Source: Methylothermaceae bacterium
Lineage (GTDB): Bacteria > Pseudomonadota > Gammaproteobacteria > Methylococcales > Methylothermaceae
DNA: 38,593 bases
Reading direction: 5' to 3'
Assembly (NCBI GenBank): GCA_026981855.1
Contig: JALSIB010000054.1
Span: forward strand, 1 to 38,593
In this document: piece by piece, positions 32,619 to 38,593 of the stretch
How positions within the stretch are numbered: position 1 is the stretch's first letter
How the letters are laid out: every line of letters starts with the position of its first letter
The notes under the pieces: generated by a model
Told to the model about the DNA's origin: nothing
The model's input: the letters and a program-made list of their open reading frames with translations, nothing else
Database searches by the model: none
Position numbers and translations under genes: made by a program

Positions 32619-33905
32619 TCATTCCTTGCGACAGCCGCATGTGTGTTCGCAGCTTTGTTCGACCACGGAACACAATCTTTTGTGCAACACCTGGAAGGAA
32701 TAGTACTTCAGCCCCAGCTCATAGTTGGTTTCCACCATGTCCTTGGCACTGTCGGGATCCTCCATCAACTGCCGGACGGCTTTGACGGTTTCTTCGTCGA
32801 TGAAGTCGTCGAAGGCGATGACCTTGAACCCTTTGGGCTGGATGTCGATCTTGAAGGTTTCATAGCGGCTCATCAAAAGAGGTTTGCGGTAGTAGATGGC
32901 TTCCAGAAACGCATTGCCAAAGCCTTCCAGGGTGGAGGGATAGGTGACCAGATCCGCCTCGGAATAGGCGTCGGCGAGGGAATAGATGGGGCGGCCGTCG
33001 GCGCCACGGCCCCGCCGGTGGTTGAAGCGTTCGGCCGCGAACAGTACCTTTACTTTCATCAGTTTGGCATACTCGGCCAGGTACTTGCGATATGCCTCCC
33101 CTTCATCACCACTGGAATGGGTGATCAACAGGCAGCATTGACGGTCCTTTCGTTGTGCCAGCCTCGCCAGCTCGATGGCCCGCTCGATGCGCTTTCGCGG
33201 CACGATGCGGGTAGGCTGGAGCAGCAGGATTTCATCCTCGTCGATTCCAAGTTCCCGCCTCATCGTGGCGCTGTATCCATCCGCAGCGGGTGGAGGCGTC
33301 TCGAAGGGCATGACGTTGGGAATCAGAGTGGAGCGGATTCCGGTACGCAAGGCCACTTGCTCGGCGGCATAGGAGTTGATGACGACGTGATGGATCAAGC
33401 TCATGGCCGGGGGAAAGGCCGCCTTGAGGTAATCCTCGGCCGCGTGCAGGGCGTATCTCGGTCTTTCCCAGGCAAAATCATGATGGTGGGCGATGGTCGG
33501 CAGCCGGGTTTCGGTGATATATTCCGTCAGCGCCAGCCCCAAGGGAATATTCATGGGCAGCGACAAGGCGTTTTCTACAATGAGCACATCCAGATCGAAT
33601 TTTGCCACGAACCCGCGAATCTGCTGTTTGAGCCGCCTGCGAAGGGCGTTGACCGTTTCGGAAGTGGTGGGGGTGCGGAAAATGTCGTCGAACAGATCAC
33701 GGTTGATCCGTTCGATCAAGGGATGCTTGAAATGGGCCTCGGGAACCAGATAGGTCCTTTCGGCCGGCCGGTCGCATTCGCCGGCGAAAAAAAAGCACTT
33801 GTGGCCTGCATTTTCAAGTACCTGTGACCATTTCTCCGACTCCAGCGATACACCATCGGTACCGGCCAGGCGGGTGGAGACGAAACCGATTTTCAGATTG
33901 GGCAT
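32619..33905 (-). CDS. GT4-type family glycosyltransferase
   Basis: Encodes 428 residues from ATG 33905, which has AGGTG upstream; a GTG three codons earlier is less likely. The N-terminal domain starts KIGFVSTRLAGTDGVSLE, the donor-loop pattern of GT-B enzymes. The C-terminal domain shows LLQPTRIVPRKRIERAIEL and the EGFGNAFLEAIYYRKP segment, with the paired Glu residues of GT4 enzymes. The end carries a short Cys-rich tail (CEHTCGCRKE). It transfers a sugar from an activated donor; osmolyte glycoside or polysaccharide synthesis is possible but not shown. It lies divergent to the GGDEF-EAL gene and its stop is in frame with the MFS remnant. Confidence 0.85.
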   Translation of the reverse strand: MPNLKIGFVSTRLAGTDGVSLESEKWSQVLENAGHKCFFFAGECDRPAERTYLVPEAHFKHPLIERINRDLFDDIFRTPTTSETVNALRRRLKQQIRGFVAKFDLDVLIVENALSLPMNIPLGLALTEYITETRLPTIAHHHDFAWERPRYALHAAEDYLKAAFPPAMSLIHHVVINSYAAEQVALRTGIRSTLIPNVMPFETPPPAADGYSATMRRELGIDEDEILLLQPTRIVPRKRIERAIELARLAQRKDRQCCLLITHSSGDEGEAYRKYLAEYAKLMKVKVLFAAERFNHRRGRGADGRPIYSLADAYSEADLVTYPSTLEGFGNAFLEAIYYRKPLLMSRYETFKIDIQPKGFKVIAFDDFIDEETVKAVRQLMEDPDSAKDMVETNYELGLKYYSFQVLHKRLCSVVEQSCEHTCGCRKE

Positions 33906-33958
33906 TCCCGTCACCTGGTTTTTGGTTGGCTTTGTTTTCCAAGGTAAAGAGATAGAGT

Positions 33959-35896
33959 ATGATCAAACGATTCGATTGTCAGCCTGATCGGAAAACCCCT
34001 ATGGCCAATGACCCCTTGCCCCGGCTGCTTCCTGATGAACGAACCGTGCAGTTGAGCAGCGAGCAGGCCGGTTTGCTGTTGAAACTGCAGCGTGACGTAC
34101 TGGCCGAGGTGGTGCAAGGGGAAGCCCAATCGGCTTTGGAACTGCTGTGCGTCACTGCCGAACACCTGCTGCCGAATTCAGTGGCCTCCATCATGCTGTT
34201 CGATGATTCCCGAAGCTCCCTCAATGTCCGTGCCGCGCCCAGCATTTCCCCTGAGGCCATCGCCGCCTTGAATGGCCTCAAGCCGGGACCTGCGGCGGGA
34301 TCTTGTGGAACTGCGGTCTTCAGGGACGAGCCCCAGTTCGTCTGCGATACGGAGATCGATCCCCGTTGGTCCAGCCCGGACTTCAGAAGCGTTGCCGAAA
34401 AATTCCATATTTGCGCCTGCTGGTCCCTGCCGGTCCGAATTGCGGGGGAGGTGGTCGGATCTTTGGCGCTTTCCAGTTTTGAAAAACGCCAGCCCTCTGA
34501 ATTCCATCGTCTGTTGCTGGAAACGGGCGCCTATTTGGTGGGAATCATTCTGGAGCGTGAACGTGAACAGCAGCGCTTGTGGAGGATGGCTCATTTTGAC
34601 AGTCTCACCGAGCTTCCCAACCGCAGAGGGTTCAACCAGCAGTTGGAAGAGAGGATTCATGCCGCCGCAGAAAGCGGGAATCGACTGGCTTTACTGTTCC
34701 TCGATCTGGACCACTTCAAGGACATCAACGATACTCTGGGGCATCATGCCGGTGATATGGTATTGCGCCAGATCGCCTGCGCTCTGAAGACCGTCCTGCG
34801 ACCTGCCGATATCATGGCCCGTCTGGGCGGGGACGAGTTCGTGATTCTGCTGCCGGAAGTCGAGGATATTCTCGATGTCCATCATGTGGCCGACAAAATC
34901 ATGCTCGCCGTCAAACGGCCCATATTCCTGGAAGGTCGAAGTTACCGCCTTTCCGCCAGTATCGGCATCAGTCTATATCCCGACGATGGCGGGGATTTGC
35001 AGACATTGCACAAAAACGCAGACCTGGCGATGTACGAAGCCAAGGCCAAAGGGCGGGATCGCTATATTTACTACCGTCCGGATCTGGCCACACTGATTGA
35101 GTCTCGGACCGCTTTGGTGGGGGATATCCGTCAGGCTCTGCAAGAGCAATCCTTCTTCCTCGAGTATCAACCCCAAATCTCGGCGACGAGTGGCAGATTG
35201 GCGGGGGCGGAAGCATTGATTCGATGGCGCCATCCCCGCAAGGGGTTGATTCCACCTTTGGATTTCATTCCCTTGGCCGAAGAGACGGGGTTGATTACCG
35301 AACTGGGTGACTGGGTTCTCGTCACGGCGTGCAGGCAATCTTTGGATTGGTGGCGGCAGGGAGCGCCTGAATTCGTCTTGTCCGTCAACCTGTCGGTGAA
35401 ACAGTTGCTGGACGGTTATCCCGAGCGGATACTGTCCACCCTCGCACAGTTGCATTTTCCACTAAGGCTGCTGGAACTCGAGATTACCGAAAGTCTGGTC
35501 ATGGAAAGTGGTGGTGAGGCGCTCGAGCAACTGGAGAAACTGAGGCGTGCTGGAGTCTCCATCTGTATGGATGACTTCGGAACCGGGCATTCTTCCCTGG
35601 CCCAACTTAAAAGGATGCCCATCTCCAGGCTCAAGATCGATCGTTCGTTCGTGCGCGATATTCCGGAAGACCCCAGCGACATGGTCATCGCTCGGACGAT
35701 CATTGCCATGGGTCATAGTCTGGGACTCGAGATCGTGGCCGAAGGGGTGGAAAACGAAGTGCAGAGATCGTTTCTGATGACGGAAGGATGCGATTTCCTG
35801 CAGGGATATCTGATCTCCCGCCCCCTGCAGCCGGGGTCTTTCAAACAGTTTCTGATGGGGGGTGATTTTGATCCAGGTCAACAGCGGGATGGTTAG
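33959..35896 (+). CDS. GAF-GGDEF-EAL cyclic-di-GMP signalling protein
   Basis: Encodes 645 residues and has no membrane segment. The GAF domain (about 55-200) includes GSCGTAVFRDEPQFVCD and a CACWSLPV segment. The cyclase domain has RLGGDEF (GGDEF at 290-294) and an intact product-inhibition site RPAD (281-284) five residues before it. The phosphodiesterase domain has AEAL (EAL at 418-420), SVNLS, LELEITES, MDDFGTG, LKIDRSF, VAEGVE and LQGY, so all metal and catalytic positions look intact. Both activities may therefore be present, with GAF choosing between them. ATG 34001 is an alternative start. nirK follows 70 bp later. Confidence 0.92.
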   Translation: MIKRFDCQPDRKTPMANDPLPRLLPDERTVQLSSEQAGLLLKLQRDVLAEVVQGEAQSALELLCVTAEHLLPNSVASIMLFDDSRSSLNVRAAPSISPEAIAALNGLKPGPAAGSCGTAVFRDEPQFVCDTEIDPRWSSPDFRSVAEKFHICACWSLPVRIAGEVVGSLALSSFEKRQPSEFHRLLLETGAYLVGIILEREREQQRLWRMAHFDSLTELPNRRGFNQQLEERIHAAAESGNRLALLFLDLDHFKDINDTLGHHAGDMVLRQIACALKTVLRPADIMARLGGDEFVILLPEVEDILDVHHVADKIMLAVKRPIFLEGRSYRLSASIGISLYPDDGGDLQTLHKNADLAMYEAKAKGRDRYIYYRPDLATLIESRTALVGDIRQALQEQSFFLEYQPQISATSGRLAGAEALIRWRHPRKGLIPPLDFIPLAEETGLITELGDWVLVTACRQSLDWWRQGAPEFVLSVNLSVKQLLDGYPERILSTLAQLHFPLRLLELEITESLVMESGGEALEQLEKLRRAGVSICMDDFGTGHSSLAQLKRMPISRLKIDRSFVRDIPEDPSDMVIARTIIAMGHSLGLEIVAEGVENEVQRSFLMTEGCDFLQGYLISRPLQPGSFKQFLMGGDFDPGQQRDG

Positions 35897-35966
35897 GAGC
35901 TGAAACCATCCTGGCCCCGGAGTATCTTTGCTGCTTTACCAACCCTATTACAAAGGAAATAAAACA

Positions 35967-37154
35967 ATGATGAGTGCAGCAGTGAAGCGGTGTGGGCAGG
36001 TGGTTGTTTTGGGACTCTCCTTGACATTGATCTGGCATGGAAAACTGACTGCCGGGACCGGTCACGACAGCCAGCAATCTCGGCACGAGGGAAAGCCCGA
36101 GTCTCTGGAGACCTTCGGTCCGGGGGACAGTTTCCACCTCCACAAGACCATTCACCCGGAAGATTACAAGCAGGTGGCCGATATCGCCAGGCATCCCGAT
36201 GACCTTCCCCCTCCCATTGCCATGTGGCCGCCCGAAACCGTCGAAGTGAATCTGGTGGCGCGGGAAGTGGTTTCGGAGATCGCCCCCGGCATTCGTTTCC
36301 ATTACTGGACTTTCAACGATACCGTTCCAGGCCCTTTCATTCGAGTCAGGGTGGGCGACACGGTCAAGCTGACCCTTCACAACGACGAAACCAGCAGTCA
36401 CGAGCACAACATCGACCTGCACGCGGTGAACGGACCGGGTGGGGGAGCGGTGCTGACCAAGGTCAAATCGGGCGAAACCAAATCCTTCAAATTCAAGGCG
36501 CTCAATCCCGGTCTTTATGTCTATCATTGCGCCGCGGGCAATGCCCCCACCCATATCGCCAACGGCATGTACGGCATGATTCTGGTGGAGCCGGAAGAGG
36601 GCCTGGCTCCTGTGGACCATGAATTCTACGTCATGCAAGGCGAGCTTTATACCAAAGGCTCCATCGGCACCCAGGGTTTCCAGCCTTTCGATGGTCGCAA
36701 GATGTTCGATGAGCGTCCTGAATACGTTATCTTCAACGGTCGGGTGAAGTCATTGGTGGCGCATCCCTTGAGAGCCAAAACGGGCGATACCCTTCGTATA
36801 TTCGTCGGCAACGGGGGTGTCTCGCGGATTTCCTCGTTCCATGTCATTGGCGAGATATTCGATCGGGTTTGGCCTGAAGGGGCTACCACCCGGCCGCTCG
36901 AGAACGTGCAGACCACCCTCGTTCCCGCAGGTGGCGCGGCGATGGTGGAGTTCAAGGTCGATGTGCCGGGTGCCTATGTCCTGGTGGATCATGCCCTGAG
37001 CCGGATCGACCGGGGTGCCTGGGGTATTCTCAAGGTGGAGGGGAGGGAGAATCCGGCGGTGTTTTCACCCCTCTCAGAAGGGGGCGCTGCTATGCCTGGA
37101 TCTTCCGTCCAGGAGATTGACGCCGGTTCTGTCAGGTTGAAGATACGTCAGTGA
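35967..37154 (+). CDS. nirK: Copper-containing nitrite reductase NirK
   Basis: Encodes 395 residues from ATG 35967, with AAAGGAAA upstream. It reduces nitrite to nitric oxide in the periplasm. A signal-type N-terminus (about 10-30) precedes two cupredoxin domains. Type 1 ligands are His147, Cys188, His196 and Met201 (YHCAAGNAPTHIANGMYG); type 2 ligands are His152, His187 and His342 (LVDHALSR). The catalytic Asp150 (HNIDLHA) and His292 (SSFHVIGEIFD) are present, so the enzyme looks functional. The sequence around Cys188 is of the short-loop kind seen in many environmental NirKs. No nor genes lie in the window. A bidirectional hairpin ends the gene. Confidence 0.95.
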   Translation: MMSAAVKRCGQVVVLGLSLTLIWHGKLTAGTGHDSQQSRHEGKPESLETFGPGDSFHLHKTIHPEDYKQVADIARHPDDLPPPIAMWPPETVEVNLVAREVVSEIAPGIRFHYWTFNDTVPGPFIRVRVGDTVKLTLHNDETSSHEHNIDLHAVNGPGGGAVLTKVKSGETKSFKFKALNPGLYVYHCAAGNAPTHIANGMYGMILVEPEEGLAPVDHEFYVMQGELYTKGSIGTQGFQPFDGRKMFDERPEYVIFNGRVKSLVAHPLRAKTGDTLRIFVGNGGVSRISSFHVIGEIFDRVWPEGATTRPLENVQTTLVPAGGAAMVEFKVDVPGAYVLVDHALSRIDRGAWGILKVEGRENPAVFSPLSEGGAAMPGSSVQEIDAGSVRLKIRQ

Positions 37155-37184
37155 TTTTTGGCCTTGGGGGGCTGCGGGAAAAAT

Positions 37185-37209
37185 GAAGGCGGTCGGGATG
37201 ACCGCCTTC
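37185..37209 (-). terminator. Terminator between convergent nirK and porin gene
   Basis: A perfect 10-bp stem, GAAGGCGGTC (37185-37194) with GACCGCCTTC (37200-37209), has the loop GGGAT. On the minus strand it is followed by ATTTTT, a good intrinsic terminator for the porin gene. In the plus direction the T-run is more distant (GTTTT at 37224-37227), so it can also stop nirK transcripts, less strongly. Confidence 0.75.
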
Positions 37210-37243
37210 GCTGCCGCAGGGCCGTTTTCCAGTGGGAGGGGGA

Positions 37244-38449
37244 TCAGAAATGCATTGCCACCTGTCCCCACACTTTTTGCGTGTCGGTGGAAAAGCCCTT
37301 GGCGTTATAGTAGGCGTATTTGAGCAATACGCTGAAATGTCGGCCGAATTTTCGCGTCAGCAGAGCATCGTACTCTTCACCGTAGCGCTCCCCACCGTTC
37401 TCGTCCTGGAAGTCGTGATACACTCCCATCAGCCTGGCTCCCCACAATTTCACCGCGACCGTGGCATAGACATCCCGCACGCCGTTGGCCGGTGTCACCA
37501 GGAATTTGTCGGCCCAGCCCTGAAAGGCATGAAGGGTCGAGAGCGGAGTGGAGAAACCGATGCGATTGTCCGCGGTCAGGTTTTCGATATCCCCCTGGAG
37601 GGTGATTCCATAAAATGAAAGCCCGCCCATGAAGTGGTAGTAGTCGGTGGCATAATCGACCGGGTTGCGCTGGAAATCCATCTGCCGGGCGTATTCGGCG
37701 GTGTAGAGCACTTTCGTCCGGTCGTCGATGGGATAGTCGCCAATGAAACGGATACCGTAGGTCTGGGACGAGAGGGTGAAATTCCGGCTGTCTTTCCGGT
37801 CATCGTAATCAAGCCAGTACCCATAGGCGATGACTTGCCCGTAGGGCAGCCCCGTATATTTGAGATGCAACAGAGGGGAGGTCATTTGAATGGTGTTCGA
37901 CAAGATGCCTCTGACCTGCCACAGAAAGGCGACCTCTATTTCGGTATCGGGCAGAAGGTTGTTGCGGATGACCACCGAGTCGAATGTCTGTTCGAGCTGC
38001 CGCCATCCCACGTTACCGATGAAACGGTGATTGTCGTAGATGATCCGCTGACGGCCCACTTTGGCCAGCACGCCTTGGATGCCGGTATAACTCAACCAGG
38101 CCCGATTGAGTTCCACTTCCTGCGGGTCGGCGACCACGGAATATTTGGTCTCATCGTTGCGCAGGCTGTTGTAGCGCTCTTTCCCCAGCACCCAGTTTCC
38201 CTCCATTTCGGCATAGGCTTCGAAACCCTTGAAGTTGGGTGTCAGGTAGCCCAGCCGCAGCCGCATGGTGGATGCGTGGCCTTCCTGCTTGTTGTTGCCT
38301 TCTTCGTCTGCATATTCGTAGCGGTAGCGGAGGTCCGTCTTGATCTGTCCCCAGTCGCCCTTGAAAGAATTCGCCACAGGTTGTAGCAGGTCTTCCGCGG
38401 AAACGGTGGTGACACCAAGGGAAAACAGCACAGCGGCAATCTTTTTCAT
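37244..38449 (-). CDS. Outer-membrane porin, alginate-export family-like
   Basis: Encodes 401 residues. A signal peptide (MKKIAAVLFSLGVTTVSA) is followed by alternating polar and aromatic beta strands. Recognisable parts are LRYRYEYADEEGNNKQEGHA, MRLRLGYLTPNFKGFEAYAE, ELNRAWLSYTGI, VGRQRIIYDNHRFIGNVGWR and a C-terminal Phe (QVAMHF), the usual outer-membrane assembly signal. The pattern GRQ-I-YDN-RFIGNVGWRQ is typical of alginate-export-like barrels. Substrate unknown; it may be a general anion or sugar channel. ATG 38449 has GGAG upstream. It is convergent with nirK. Confidence 0.87.
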   Translation of the reverse strand: MKKIAAVLFSLGVTTVSAEDLLQPVANSFKGDWGQIKTDLRYRYEYADEEGNNKQEGHASTMRLRLGYLTPNFKGFEAYAEMEGNWVLGKERYNSLRNDETKYSVVADPQEVELNRAWLSYTGIQGVLAKVGRQRIIYDNHRFIGNVGWRQLEQTFDSVVIRNNLLPDTEIEVAFLWQVRGILSNTIQMTSPLLHLKYTGLPYGQVIAYGYWLDYDDRKDSRNFTLSSQTYGIRFIGDYPIDDRTKVLYTAEYARQMDFQRNPVDYATDYYHFMGGLSFYGITLQGDIENLTADNRIGFSTPLSTLHAFQGWADKFLVTPANGVRDVYATVAVKLWGARLMGVYHDFQDENGGERYGEEYDALLTRKFGRHFSVLLKYAYYNAKGFSTDTQKVWGQVAMHF

Positions 38450-38552
38450 TGATACTCCAATATATTAAATGCGAATTAAGCGCGAGGGTTGATGCCAGCC
38501 CACCCTGCAGCCATGATGGCAAAACAACAACCAAGCCACGGAGGCGATCGGG
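38450..38552. promoter_or_regulatory. Divergent region between porin and right-edge gene
   Basis: The part next to the porin is AT-rich (AATATATTAAAT, 38460-38471) and could hold its -10 on the minus strand, but I see no paired -35. GGAGG (38540-38544) is a ribosome binding site for the gene at 38553. No other element was recognised. Confidence 0.3.
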
Positions 38553-38593
38553 ATGGACTGGCAAGAACGATTGATAACACTGTATCTGTGGGT
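38553..38593 (+). CDS. Start of an unidentified gene, cut by window edge
   Basis: ATG 38553 lies 8 nt after a good GGAGG site and opens a frame MDWQERLITLYLW that is still open at the window end. Thirteen residues are too few to assign a family. A start of this kind occurs in some insertion-sequence transposases, but this is recall of a pattern and not a firm call. Confidence 0.4.
   Translation, partial: MDWQERLITLYLW

Overview
The window is a GC-rich chromosomal segment that reads as a gammaproteobacterial methylotroph, most likely a methanotroph. The evidence is gamma-type housekeeping order (rpsP-rimM-trmD-rplS, xerD, cysS, gltX, slp, rmuC), the one-carbon enzymes MtdA and FchA, large surface-type multiheme cytochromes, MauG/cytochrome c peroxidase-like proteins, a copper nitrite reductase and a PEP-CTERM protein. 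A Methylococcales/Methylothermaceae-like host is my inference; nothing here proves it, and no methane monooxygenase gene is present.

Layout. 1-3560 (+): the 30S/50S ribosomal and tRNA-modification operon rpsP-rimM-trmD-rplS, then an alkyltransferase-family gene overlapping xerD. 3650-4714 (+): galE. 4797-7692 (-): fchA, a membrane-anchored multicopper oxidase and a membrane-anchored cupredoxin, joined by 4-bp overlaps; mtdA is divergent (7835-8698). 8742-13737 (-): cysS and gltX, a Slp-type lipoprotein with an odd aromatic tail, and rmuC. 13738-14433: no gene, but a palindromic repeat pair.

14434-22450 (+) is the most distinctive part. It encodes a secreted nine-CXXCH cytochrome with a minisatellite-encoded Asp/Glu/Gly linker, a parvulin-type prolyl isomerase, a seven-CXXCH lipoprotein paralogue of the first cytochrome, a small lipoprotein and a TlpA-like thioredoxin. 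Four of the five genes overlap or lie within 14 bp of each other. I read it as one surface-cytochrome module: two electron carriers plus a folding factor and a thiol reductant. Function is inferred; extracellular electron transfer or metal/copper handling are the obvious candidates.

22500-29431 holds a ZIP metal transporter, an OmpR-type regulator and, on the minus strand, two peroxidase operons: diheme peroxidase 2 with a sensor kinase, and diheme peroxidase 1 with a Tat-exported phosphoesterase and a monoheme cytochrome. The regulator and kinase may form a pair controlling periplasmic heme proteins.

29509-38593: a PEP-CTERM protein with two hairpin repeats upstream, a PfkB-type sugar kinase with a MarC-type membrane protein, a truncated MFS transporter lying in frame behind a GT4 glycosyltransferase, a GAF-GGDEF-EAL cyclic-di-GMP protein, intact copper nitrite reductase NirK, an alginate-export-type porin, and the first codons of another gene at the right edge. 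No tRNA, rRNA or CRISPR array was seen.
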